Origin: Holacanthus passer
Taxonomy: Eukaryota > Chordata > Actinopteri > Pomacanthidae
Length of the DNA: 64,000 nucleotides
Reading direction: 5' to 3'
NCBI GenBank assembly: GCA_025331565.1
Contig: JAFREQ010000090.1
Location: 496,001 to 560,000, forward strand
Below, one piece after another: positions 24,311-34,839 of the stretch; positions within the stretch are counted from its first letter, which is position 1, and the number at the start of each line of letters is the position of its first letter. The position numbers and the translations under genes were made by a program. The notes under the pieces are model-generated. The model ran no database searches. It was not told the DNA's origin and was given only the letters and a program-made list of their open reading frames with translations.

Positions 24311-25465
24311 ATGTTATTTTTTATTTAAAAAGCAGCCCTGCCATTATCCAGCATACTGAAGTGCGATGGAAGAAATGGAGCACAGGAGTAATGGTACATG
24401 CTCGTTGGTCAATCTTCCCAAAACATGGTGTATTTATTTAAGGCCCTGAGGAGTGAAAGAGAAGAGACGGACCTTTCTCGTGGTCTGCAGAGGTCAAGAA
24501 AGTGTCGGAGCTGCTGTTAAAATATGATCGCAGCTCAGCCCAGTGCATCATGGGAATCAGTCCATGTGTGGGAGAGTGTGCTGAGGGATTGAGTGCACGT
24601 CTGTGTGTTGTGTCAGTCAACAGCACTTCCCTTCAGCAAACGCTGGCGTCGACGCTCTTTATGTCAAGAATGAGGACGGGACAGACAGGTTGAGGACCCA
24701 GGAGCCGACACAGGGCAGCACGAGTTGGACGGGAAAAGGTGTTAATAGATCGAAGTTGGAAAACAGGCGGACGTGTCTAAAAAGCTGTCAGGTCGAAAAT
24801 AGATGGAAGGTAAAAACCAACGAAGACGAACTGGCAGAGGACGAATGACTGAGGCTGCTCAATGTACTGAGGAGCTGATGAATGACTGAACATGTCATTA
24901 AGCTTCATATTCAGACTTCAAGAATCATCTTTCTTCAAACTAAAAAGAAAAAAATGGCCTCTGTGGTGAAATATTTCCTTGTTTCACTAATTTCATACAT
25001 AAATTGGGTGTCGAAGAAATGATAGTCAATATTAATAACTACAAGATTCTTCAGAGTATTTTGCATATTTTTCTTCACTTATTGATAAAAGATAATAACA
25101 TTTTAAGATTCAGAAACAAAAAGTTAGGATTGATGAGTCAGACCAGACCAGTTTGAAGTGACATCACTTGTTGGAAATTCAATTAAACAACTACAAGCAG
25201 TTGCAAAACAACTGCAACGAAAGTCAAAATGACAAACAGACAAAAGCAAAGAGGCACAGAATGACAATTTGTGAGACTCAATGTGACTAGAAATAATGTG
25301 GTTATTTATTCACAACTAAAGTTAAGTTGTTGTAAGCTTGGTTAAAGTCTGTTTAAGTTCAGTCAACTCAAACGACTTCATGTCGGGAAAAGTCCACCGA
25401 ACCAAAGTTTTGATGTGAAAACTGTATTAGATTTAAATTCCATATCTTTCACATTAAATCAGCTT
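24311..25465. other. Non-coding stretch, no gene seen
   Basis: GCATCATGGGAA (24545-24556) is a minus-strand ZNF143-like core. The rest is unique AT-rich DNA. Confidence 0.45.
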
Positions 25466-25469
25466 CAGC

Positions 25470-25660
25470 GGTGTGTGTAGACCGGAGCTCGAGGACGCCG
25501 CCACGGCCTCCATCTCTCTCGGATTATTAGCGGCGGTGGCTAACAGGGCAGAGAAAGGAGTAGCCCCACAGCAATCTAACGGTGGTGAATTGAAATGCCA
25601 GGCCAACCAATTATGTTGTCAGCACACACAGTGACGAGAGTGCACCACTGCACCACTGTG
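25470..25660. promoter_or_regulatory. Candidate conserved non-coding element
   Basis: CTCGGATTATTAGCGGCGGT, GGTGGTGAATTGAAATGCC and CCAACCAATTATGTTGTC sit in a GC-containing core. This is one of the better enhancer-like blocks by texture. Confidence 0.35.
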
Positions 25661-25681
25661 ATCATTTTAGTCTGAGGGGGA

Positions 25682-25905
25682 AACACACACGCACACACAC
25701 ATGCACACACACATGCACACACACACACCGGCCTGGAGCCCGATAAATAAGGCTCATCTCGTCTCAGCGGCTCATTGCCCTGTCAGGCCAAATAAGGAGC
25801 CCTCATTTCCCCTCAATGACACACACACACACTCCCAACACACACCTAAACACTGACACACACAAATAAATGCACGCTAACACACACACACACACGCACG
25901 CACAA
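25682..25905. repeat. Interrupted (CA)n tracts around a short conserved-looking core
   Basis: CA tracts with CG and TGCA interruptions lie at 25682-25728, 25818-25832 and 25878-25902. Between them, 25731-25810 (CCCGATAAATAAGGCTC, GGCCAAATAAGGAGCCC) contains two AAATAAGG boxes close to a CArG-like form. Confidence 0.8.
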
Positions 25906-26249
25906 TAAGAAACATTACATTTGGACGATGAGTCGAGTCGCTGCTTTCTAGACCTGTGAAACAAAAGAAACACACACACACTCACAGAGCCGTTACATTA
26001 GTGGAGAGAGATGCAGCACGGTGTACTCGTGACACTACGATTAGTCAATCCTGTACCCACAATGCACTGGAGTGGAGAAGGCAATCTCAAGTTCTGGGGA
26101 TTGTGCGTGTGTGCGAGTTTGAAAAGGAGGAAGATGGAGGATGTTTGCATGCACTTGCACATTTATGAAGTGTGAGATTTTAATGTTTGTTTGGGGATCG
26201 GTGTCATTTAACAGAAAGAAACGTCTTAAGTCTATTTTGTGTGTTTACG

Positions 26250-26250
<1 letters not shown>
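25906..26250. other. Non-coding stretch, no gene seen
   Basis: TACCCACAATGC (26055-26066) is another ZNF143-like core; otherwise unique. Confidence 0.45.

Positions 26251-26251
<1 letters not shown>

Positions 26252-26290
<39 letters not shown>
26252..26290. repeat. (TG)n microsatellite
   Basis: About 19 TG units. Confidence 0.95.
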
Positions 26291-26291
<1 letters not shown>

Positions 26292-26985
26292 CCCTGGTGT
26301 ACGTCTGTGTGTTGGACCGTGGTTAATGGCTATACATTAGCACCCTGAGAGCTCAGTAAAAGGCTGAATGTTTGTCTCAAAATCGACTCTGCCCCGAGCC
26401 GGGTCAAGTGAACCCACTGTGAACGCTGGACTGAGAGAACTATCTGTTCGATTGGAAGCAGAGGTGTTACTTCAAACGGCAGATCTGTTCTGCTCGCCAG
26501 TGTTGATGGTGATACACTGTGGGTGTGTGGGAGAAAGCCAGCATGTGAAGGTATGTGAGCTCAGTACGTGACTCTAATGGATACCCAATAAGGAATTATA
26601 TAGAAGTGAAGGTCAAATGAGGGATGAAGGAGCATAAGACCATCCTCCAGGTCAAAGTTGAACCAGGATGTAATTCTGTCAACTTTGATTGATCAGTCAT
26701 CTCTATTTTCTCTTCCAAATAATTGGAATGATGTTTGGTTTGTTAAAGACCTTTTGTTTTTGCCACATCACCGTCTTCAAATACCTCAGCAGTTAACTCG
26801 GTGGGTACGTCGTTATCGTAATGATGACGATGATGAAAACTAAAATCAAAATAAACATGAATTAGATTTTTTTAAATTAAACATCATTATCCGCGAATCT
26901 ATGCACACACATAAAGAATCTACGGTCATAATTTGTCATTTGACATTTGACGAAGCCAGTTCTCGCTCACAACCCTGCAAACTGT
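26291..26985. other. Non-coding stretch, no gene seen
   Basis: Open frames 26368-26571 and 26658-26843 are of chance length. A GAT/GAC run (26822-26838) is a short trinucleotide patch. Confidence 0.45.
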
Positions 26986-26989
26986 TGCA

Positions 26990-27345
26990 GATGTGACTTT
27001 GCCTGTTTGGCCTCTGAGTTCTGCTTTTAAATAACGCAAATAAAACTTTAGCGTTAACCCACGGGCGCCCATATGGCCTCTGTACATTTAAAGCTCTGCA
27101 AAGCACCAAACAATACAGAGCGCTGGAGCAAATGGACGTCTTAAACTGTCAACAGAGTAACAGCCCGGAGTCTAATGGCTGTCTATAAATGTCACTGTGG
27201 ATGTGTCTGCATTCATAGAGGCAGTTATCAGCTTTTAGATGTGCTTCTGCCTCAGCGAAGCACTCTCTGCTTCCCTCTCCCTCGGCCGTAAGTGGTCTTG
27301 ATGCGTCTATATTGATACCCACCTGTTATCGGCCATTTCAGTCAC
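26990..27345. promoter_or_regulatory. Candidate conserved non-coding element
   Basis: CGCAAATAAAACTTTAGCGT, CCATATGGCCTCTGTACATT, GTCTATAAATGTCACTGTGG and GGCAGTTATCAGCTTTTAGA follow one another without simple repeats. The block immediately precedes the tandem repeat at 27354. Conservation is untested. Confidence 0.35.
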
Positions 27346-27353
27346 CTCTTTCT

Positions 27354-27695
27354 GATAAAATATGGATGTGTGCCTTGCTCTGTTTCACTCCTCCTCTAAA
27401 AGTGTCCCTCATGCCTATTCATTGACGATCCCAGGAGCGATCACTTAGTAGCTGCATGTCCCCGTCCTCCACTGTTTTCCTGTTTTATTAACTTTGTGTC
27501 TCTCCGTGTGATGAAATATGAATGTGTGTCCTTTCTCTTTCTGTCCCATTCTTTTCACCACTTCCCGGCTGTTTTAGCCGAGCGTCTCTCCGATGAAATA
27601 TGGATGCGTGTCCCCTCTTCTTCTCTCCACCACTTACCGAGCGTCTCAGCTGTGCAGCGCTATGGGATGAAATATGGATGTCTGTCCCCTCTTGG
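27354..27695 (+). repeat. Decayed tandem repeat, unit about 74-82 bp
   Basis: The core GATGAAATATGGATGTGTGT recurs at 27354 (GATAAAATATGG form), 27510, 27592 and 27666, with spacings of 156, 82 and 74 bases. Within units, CACCACTT and CCGAGCGTCTC also recur in order (27579, 27638). The 156 spacing fits two units with one core lost. Open frames across it on both strands are by-products. Confidence 0.75.
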
Positions 27696-29625
27696 AGCTG
27701 TGAATGCAAAATGTTATCTATCCATTACAGGGGAAATTATGTCTGTCCTCTCTAAGTACCGGGAATTATGTGTGGTGTTTTGACTCCTGAAGTGTTTTAG
27801 CTACAAGTATACATCACCTGACCGAGTGAATCCATGAATCCCTGGATACTAAAACTATCCTCACGATAGACTTGAACAGGTGTCCTGATATAACTGTCAC
27901 TGAAAACACTAAAAGTAAAATTTGCTGCGTGAGTGACCCCTAATTTTGTCGTCTCTGCAGAAAAAGCCAATTCTCTTCTCTGGAATGTTTTTTATCTCTC
28001 CCTTCACCTCCTGTCTGTTTTTAGCACGTCTTTGTTTTCTCTTTTAATACGGACCTTGAGATGGAGGGAGTGGGATGTAAGTTCTTTAAAAAACACATTG
28101 TTTGTGGCACAATAATTCCCAGAGAGCATCTTGGGTCCACAGGAAGAGGTTTATCGGCCTTCGCAGGACATAAAGGAGCAACAGGCCGGAGAGCGACAGG
28201 ATCAGGAAACAGGCAGCCTTGATTGTAAAATGCGCTGCTTTCATTAAAGCACCACCTGTGGAGAGACACAGCTGAGAGGACGTGTTTGAAATCCTGGGGA
28301 AACCCTGAGAAAACCAGGACCATCTCAGCGCTCGTTATAGAAGAAGAAATGTTTTCTTCACATCTTCACTTTGGCGAGAAAACATTATATAGACTTACAA
28401 AACAATTACAGCAGAAATATAAAATCCAGTTATTTACTTTATTAGATTATTAACTACCTTGTTGACACTCGTGGTGAAACTGTCCTGAAGAACAGGCAAA
28501 GTTACCAGAAGTGACGACCTTAAAGGCTCATTCACACCTTCAGTTTCCTGTCGACAGGTGCGTAGGAGGAAACGTCCAAAGGCAAGAGAAGAGAGAACTT
28601 TATAGTATTAATAAAGTGTAATGCAAATAAAAGGACACAGAACATTGACTGGAAAGTTCTTCATGTCAACTAGTGCGTCAAAGTGTGTCTTGCAAAAAAA
28701 TGTGACAAGTCATTTAGGAATCAGGGAAATTATACTTTGTCTAAGATTCTGTTTTTGATGTGTCATTCGTTTGCATGTGTGGACACCAAAGTTTAAACAG
28801 AGTGTGTGTTGACTGTCTGAGCCAATGTCCATTTTGTCTGGGTTCATTCTGCAGTTTGGAGATTCAGATCTTTGCTGACTTTCTGATGACTCGACGATGT
28901 TGCTGTCCACAACAGCTGAGCTAAATTCTGTTGCTGTTAACGTGTGTGGACGAGATCTAATGGATCAAATGGCCGGACCCTGAGTTCACTGTGACCCATT
29001 TGGTTATATGTTTTAAAGAAAATGGACGGACGTGGAGGGGAAAGCAACTTGCTTTTAAATCAGGACACAAAGAGGATTATAAAAGGCCCTTTTTGGTCCA
29101 TCTGCTGATCTGAAGTGTCAGCAGTTTCCAGCAGAGTGGCACGATGAGCGTCTCTCCCCTGTTTCTTTCATCGCTGTTTTGTCATTTGTCGCTTCGCTCT
29201 ATCTGAGAGAACGAGAGAGGTGGCGGCAACTGGTATGTATTATTAAATGGCCATGTGTGTTTCTGCCATAATGGAACAAAGTGGGAAAGTGTTGCCTCTT
29301 TCACGGAGCTATATCGAGATCTCTGTCACTTAAACACACACATCAGGACGACGTGAGGCCGACGCTGAATCACAAACATACACACACGCATTCGTGCTCA
29401 CCACGGCTCCAACAAGTGATGTACTCAACGTCAGAAAGGAAACGTGAGGAATGTCGCCACACTTTTCACCACACACACTCACACACACACTTTTCACACA
29501 CACTTCCTGGCAGTTTTCTGCAGAAATCAGCACATTGAACTAATCCATTAGCCCTTGCTGCTGGGAGAGAGAAACAGAGGTGATCTCTGCGACCAGACCC
29601 AAAACTTTGCCTCGTTTTCTAATCA
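27696..29625. other. Non-coding stretch, no gene seen
   Basis: Short CA patches occur at 29330-29345, 29380-29392 and 29471-29502. The remainder is unique; minus-strand frames (28021-28323, 28710-28910) have no support. Confidence 0.45.
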
Positions 29626-29629
29626 TCCC

Positions 29630-29905
29630 TCAAACATCCCTCCCTCTCGCTACAGTAGAGCGATGAAAGAGAAAGAGGGCAAGACGAGGTGAAAGTGTGG
29701 AGAGAAGCGATGGGGAGCGATGGGGACGGGAGAAAAGAGATTGGGTGCAGAAAAAGAGGAGGAAGAGGGAGAAGTGCTAAATTTTGCTACTTGTAATGGT
29801 CTTTCCATCCGTCAACTCCTCCACGTGCACGTGATGAAAGAACAACACGGTGGCAGGAAGATATGGAAAGTCAAGGCAGATGGAGAGAGGAGAGAAATGT
29901 AAAGA
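29630..29905 (+). repeat. Purine-rich tract with a 10 bp duplication
   Basis: AGCGATGGGG is repeated head to tail at about 29706-29725 inside a GA-rich tract (GAAAGAGAAAGAGG, AAGAGGAGGAAGAGGG). Confidence 0.65.
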
Positions 29906-30059
29906 CAAAGGAGAAACACTGTGAAGTAATATGTTTTTAAAAACTCTTTTTTAAGGCTCCGTGCTTCGTTATCAATTTCAGACAAATGAGGGTTTGAAAA
30001 GTTCATCAGATTTATTGAATGAAAAGTCGCTTTATATCGACAAAGAATCATAATGTCAA
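29906..30059. other. Non-coding stretch
   Basis: Unique sequence; no feature seen. Confidence 0.4.
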
Positions 30060-30184
30060 AGGTGTCACTTGTGATGCAGCTTGTGCAGAACTTTTTAGCC
30101 CCTTTTAGCTCATTATTTCTGGCAGCAGCAAACGAGGAGTTGGTGGAGAACAAACCAGAGCTGGAAGCAGAATGAATATTGGAG
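30060..30184 (+). repeat. Interspersed repeat fossil, related to 17700-17816
   Basis: Shares GTTGGTGGAGA, CAGAGCTGGAAG and ATGAATATTGGA with the 17.7 kb copy, in the same orientation, with substitutions and small gaps. The 5' part (CAGAACTTTTTAGCCCCTTT) is less similar. Confidence 0.45.
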
Positions 30185-30210
30185 GAGCACAAAAATGAAT
30201 GTTGTACACG

Positions 30211-30256
30211 TCAGACATATATATTCTATGGAGGAATATATATATAATGTGTCTGA
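30211..30256. repeat. Near-perfect AT palindrome
   Basis: TCAGACATATATATTC (30211-30226) is mirrored by GAATATATATATAATGTGTC then TGA (30234-30256), with a 7-base loop and a small bulge. It can form a 16 bp stem in single-stranded DNA or RNA. Confidence 0.8.
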
Positions 30257-30683
30257 TGCAAAATCAAATAAGATTTTTCAAAGCTACTTTCTCTCTCACT
30301 TGACAGTCGTCTAATTAGTTTTTTTTTACATGGCTTCTTGTCGCTTTAACCTTTTGGACATTTTGCATTGAGCCGTGTCGCTTTTTTTTACAAACAAATG
30401 CAGATTAGCGTAACTGTAGTGAGGGATTTTCAACATACAAATTCTACAAACCTGCCTGGCGAGCAGGGTTTCAGCAACATTTTGAAGAGAGGATCTTCTG
30501 GTCTGTCATGGATTGAACAACGTCCTTATAAACCACCTTTGATCGCGGCTGTGTACAAACAGGGATCATTGATTTCCTATGCAGCGTCAACAAAAAGACA
30601 AAAACTGAATTCGCCGACTCAGCGTTGATAAAGCTCCGACCTGCGTCAGTGAGTTTGCATGAGCTCGATAACTCAGCGGGTCA
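30257..30683. other. Non-coding stretch, no gene seen
   Basis: Unique sequence; the frame at 30368-30628 has no recognisable product. Confidence 0.45.
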
Positions 30684-30724
30684 GTGTGTGTGTGTGCAGG
30701 TGTGTGTGTGTGTGTGTGTGTGTG
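30684..30724. repeat. (GT)n microsatellite
   Basis: A GT run with a GCAG interruption near 30696-30700; an A14 homopolymer lies at 30789-30802. Confidence 0.95.
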
Positions 30725-30817
30725 ACCAAGCCTGTGGCAATGTGGTGTTGGAGGGTTAACATTTGTCACATGCTTTTATTCAGTAAACAAAAAAAAAAAA
30801 AAGTGGAGGCGCCGCAC

Positions 30818-31028
30818 ACAGGTGTTTCCACTTGTGTTCCATTAGACCTTAAGCTGAAGCTGCCTTTGCTAATAACAAAGAACTGGGAACTAATAAAAAA
30901 TGACAAACAGAAGTAATGGGTTCAGCAAAACAGCAAAATGTGGTAGGTGCATGAAGGAGATGTCAGTCACTCAAACATCCTCCACACAAGAGGAGATCTA
31001 ATGAAGCAAAACAAGTGGAAACACCTGT
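30818..31028. repeat. Inverted repeat with 18 bp perfect arms
   Basis: ACAGGTGTTTCCACTTGT at 30818-30835 is exactly mirrored by ACAAGTGGAAACACCTGT at 31011-31028. Homology continues inwards through a gapped GTTTTGCTTCATTAGATCT-like segment (30836-30848 against 30994-31010), giving arms of about 31-35 bases around a 145-base spacer. It could be a small foldback element or two oppositely oriented pieces of one repeat. Sequence outside the arms is not similar. Confidence 0.8.
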
Positions 31029-31735
31029 TCTACCTGCTCCTGGGCCGGTGGCCTCTGCAGCAGCATCATCAGTACCACAGTCAGAAATAATCAGCACATG
31101 AGAATAAACCCTGCCACCACGTTCTGCCTCGAGCTTTTCAAAACAAAAGGCAGAAACGTTCATTAAAGCATGAATCTGTCAAATTCATGAAAGGACGGAC
31201 GATATGTTGAGACTATTAATTTAAACCTTTCCAGTTGTCTTGAAGGTGATGAAGAAAAATCCACTGGATGATTTAAACAGCTTTGTCTCGTCGGTATCAT
31301 CAAAATTGCTCAGCAAGGATTTTTGTGTTTGATTGTGAGAATCGAGGTCTGACGGTCGAGCCGGAGGAAAGGTCAGGGAGTCACTGAAATATTAAAGCTC
31401 ATCCTCTGAAGAACTGCAGCAAATTTGATGAAATCTGGCTTTTTACAAAACCTTAAAAATCTTTTTTTTTTTTTCATCATGGATGAAAGATTTTCTGAAG
31501 AGGGAAACTAGATGAAAAATCATGACGTCGCCAAGGTCAAACACAAACAAAATTCATGGTCAGTTCAACATTACAAACATCAGTCTGTGAATCTAAAATG
31601 ACAAAAAACAAAAACACGTCTGTATTTCTTTTTTCTCAGTCTCATCAGTGCTTAAAGAAACTGGCTTCACTTTGAGGATTTCTTTTGCATTTTGCTTTGA
31701 AACTCAAAAATGTTTTGGTCATTTTTTTCTCAGAA
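31029..31735. other. Non-coding stretch, no gene seen
   Basis: A T14 run near 31460-31474 and AT-rich unique sequence. Confidence 0.5.
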
Positions 31736-31739
31736 ATAT

Positions 31740-32270
31740 GTTTCCCTTCCCTCAGTGAGCATTAAATTGTGATGGGTTATGGATTTCCCTGATTATTACT
31801 TTGCATTATCAAAAGTCTTCTGGCGGCTGTCTTAATAACAACTATTAATGACATTATGGATTTTAAGCTGGAGCACATTCCTGGTGGTCGGGCGTCATTT
31901 GTACACCAGCCAACCAGATGACAGTAAAGGACTTTATGTGCTCTCCAAGTCTGTGCTCGAGTATTCATATTTAATCAAAGTCTTTCGAAGAGATCATTTC
32001 CACCGCGCTTTATCACCCATTGTCTTTAATCAATGCCATTTCTCCCCCTGTCGACGTTCATCCAGGCTGTTTGCACGAGCACATCCTCATTCGCCCAAAA
32101 CAGCACAATAAAATTAGACCAAATTCTAATTAAAATGATGCCGCCTAATGAGAAGCTGTCAGTTCTGTCAGAGCGGCTAAATTAACCGAAATGAAACGTT
32201 CATCACTTAAATGAATTACAAATGTATTACTTTAGGTGAATTAGGGCCTTGTTTGGTGTAAAGGGGGAAC
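31740..32270. promoter_or_regulatory. Strong candidate enhancer / conserved non-coding element
   Basis: About 500 bases carry almost no simple repeats but many developmental transcription-factor-like cores: TTGCATTATCAAAAG, CTATTAATGACATTATGG, TTCATATTTAATCAAAGTC, TGTCTTTAATCAATGCC, AATTCTAATTAAAATGATGC, GGCTAAATTAACC and TAAATGAATTACAAATG. TTTAATCAA recurs in two places (about 31971 and 32027). By texture this is the best regulatory block in the window. The claim rests on motif density alone; no target gene is visible. Confidence 0.45.
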
Positions 32271-32409
32271 AGAGCGCGGGCTGTTCATCCCTGGTCTTTC
32301 AGGGATATTGATCAGGACAAAATCGATGGGACAGTTTGTTCTCCTGCTGATGTTCTCAGTCAATCAGTTAGATTTAATCTCATTGCTGCCTGTGACTCAT
32401 TTGTTGTCG

Positions 32410-32520
32410 ACTGAAAGCTGCTTATTACCTCTTCTTCCTCTCATGTTTTCATCATTTAATTCTTCCTCCTCTTCCTCAGTCGTCCTACGGCTGTTTCTCC
32501 CTCCATCCTTTCTTCTTATC

Positions 32521-32554
<34 letters not shown>

Positions 32555-32907
32555 CGCCTGCAGGTGTGTGTCTGATTACAGAAGGTGGATTTGTCAAAGT
32601 GCCACGCTGACTTCCAATTATCGCCTCGTTCCTCCTCTCCTTTCCTTCCCTCCTTCTCATGCTCACTTTTCCTCCTTCGTCCCTGCCTCCTCTTCCCTCT
32701 CCCTCCTCCTCTCATCTGCTGGAGTCAGACCTATATCTCTATTAGTCAGGGAATTAAGCGGGATGATAGATTGGAAGAAAATCAGCTTTCCATAGACGAG
32801 TTAATTCTCTCCCTCGATCACACCATCTCTAGTTTCCCCTCCCTGGTTTCTTCCTTCCCTCCATCTTTTCCCATCTACCTTCATTTTATCGCACCACTAT
32901 GATTCTG

Positions 32908-32950
<43 letters not shown>
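32410..32950 (+). repeat. Long pyrimidine tract with two (TC)n runs
   Basis: The + strand is C/T-rich for about 500 bases, with (TC)15 at 32522-32551 and (TC)18-19 at 32909-32946. Mirror-symmetric TC runs are classical H-DNA formers. A short AT-core patch (TATTAGTCAGGGAATTAAGC, 32737-32757) interrupts it. Confidence 0.85.
32564..32610 (+). other. Tiny exon-like frame behind a strong acceptor
   Basis: (TC)15 followed by CCTCCGCCTGCAG (ends 32563) is an excellent polypyrimidine tract plus AG. One frame behind it reads VCLITEGGFVKVPR and stops at 32608-32610. If real it would be a 15-codon terminal exon. A microsatellite next to CAG makes such strings by chance, and no family is recognised. Confidence 0.15.
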
Positions 32951-32953
<3 letters not shown>

Positions 32954-33812
32954 TTTGAGGGTCAGGCAGTTTCAAGCACTGATAAAATAAGAGAGACTAC
33001 AGACATGTTTGCAGCTCTGTGAGGTTGGAGATCAGCAACGTGTTCACAATGACAAAGCTAACATGCTGATGATAAGCAGCAATATTTACCATGCTCACCG
33101 TCTTAGCTTAGCATGTTGGCTTGTTAACAATTGCAAAAGTAGCATTAAACAAAAAAATACAACTGAATCTGATGTAAATGAGTTTTGCAGGTATTTGCTC
33201 ATAAATTGAAACTTTTCCCTTAAAAGTCATAAGATCGACAAAGCTCTTACAGTTCATTTCGAAGGGTCCATGAATGTGTCGACCAAATGCTCCAGTAGAT
33301 ATTTCACTGGAAGCCAGAAACCAAAGTCAGCAGCTCGTCTCAGAGCAATAAACACCTGTACAAGATTCTGTGTCACTGCTGAGAAGGATTCATGGACTGA
33401 GAGAATAAGAAATCTAAATCCACAGCTACCATATGTAAAGAGTGTGTTAACCTTTCCTGTGATCACTAAATGTTACAAAGGCTGTAATCTGCACGATGAC
33501 GTGAACACAAACCTTCACACAAAGCATCATCGGCTCTTCTGGCCTGAGTTAATCTGATCATACATTTTCATTTAAACGAACATCATTTACTTTAAATTCA
33601 GCATTTTGCACCAAAGCATATTGTGTGACATTTTTCAAAAGTTGAATCTCTTACTTCCACCTACCTCATTATTTTGGCACATTTGAACCTTTTTACAGTC
33701 GATTCCTGCCAACAACAGTTACTGCATTCACCAGACATGACGTCGCTTGAACGAGTATGTGAGTCAGCAGCTTCATCAGTGGGCGCAAACTCCAAAAAGT
33801 ACTTGTAGAGTA
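32951..33812. other. Non-coding stretch, no gene seen
   Basis: Unique sequence; the frame at 33270-33557 (about 95 codons) has no recognisable product. Confidence 0.45.

Positions 33813-33814
<2 letters not shown>

Positions 33815-33851
<37 letters not shown>
33815..33851. repeat. (GT)n microsatellite
   Basis: About 18 uninterrupted GT units. Confidence 0.95.
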
Positions 33852-33852
<1 letters not shown>

Positions 33853-34137
33853 ACCTTTGTACACACTGTATTACTTTAAAATAAGTGGAGGTCAGATGGT
33901 GTGTATCTTCACGCCTGCATGCACAACAGACACCTGCAGAAAACTTTGGTTTTGTGAAGCAGCCTCTGATAAACACACACCTACAAACTCCCACAGAAGT
34001 AAACACGTCAACACACACTAACAAAGCAGCTGTAAAACTGTTTTATTTGACCATCTGGTGAGTCTGACATGTTTATTGGGCCTCATAACCTGGCAACTCT
34101 TTACTAGCCGGGACAAGGCGTTTGTCTCTGGGATATT

Positions 34138-34188
34138 GTGTGTGTGTGTGTGTGTGTGTGTTTGCAAATGTGGACACAGCACAGCAGT

Positions 34189-34227
<39 letters not shown>
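34138..34227. repeat. Two (TG)n microsatellites
   Basis: (TG)n at 34138-34161 and 34191-34227, separated by 29 bases, in direct orientation. Confidence 0.95.
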
Positions 34228-34228
<1 letters not shown>

Positions 34229-34808
34229 CTGATGTCATGTACCTGTAAAATGTCATTTTCGTGGAGCTAATGTCCTGTGACACGGCGGCCGGTGGAGTCG
34301 GGCACGCGGCCAAAAACCTGTAGCTCGTTTTTAACACTTACTTCTATTTAGTATGCATGAAAAAAAAAAACTATATACAGTGACGAGAAACAGCTGAAAA
34401 CATAGAAGTGACACAACAAACCTGGCGAAGGTGAAAATGAGAATGTGCCAGATTTGTGCCAACTTCCTGACAAATTAAAAAGCTACTTGTTCCACCATTT
34501 ATGTAAAATGATGCTCAGCTACATTTTATAAAATGGAACAATTCAGCAAAAACTGCAGCCGCCAAAACGCCAGAAGAGCAACAGCAAGAGTTAAACTTTG
34601 ATCAACAAACACTGTAGATTAAACCTACCTGTGTGTGTGTGTGTGAGGGGGGTAATCATGAAGAAAGGAGCAATCAGTGGAGGTTGTCTGTGTCTCTAAT
34701 CATTCAGAGAACCCCCGTGGACACCGCCGTGAACATGTGTACGTGTGTGTGTTTGCGTCCAATCAGCCAGAGAGCCCCCGTGAACACTGTCATTGAATCA
34801 TCAATCAG

Positions 34809-34833
34809 TACACACACACACACACACACACAC
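34809..34833. repeat. (CA)n microsatellite
   Basis: About 12 CA units. A short GT patch lies at 34630-34645 and CA patches continue to about 34890. Confidence 0.95.
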
Positions 34834-34839
34834 GTCAGT

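Noticed and set aside
34138..34227. Two GT tracts as arms of a hairpin
   Set aside because: They are in direct, not inverted, orientation.
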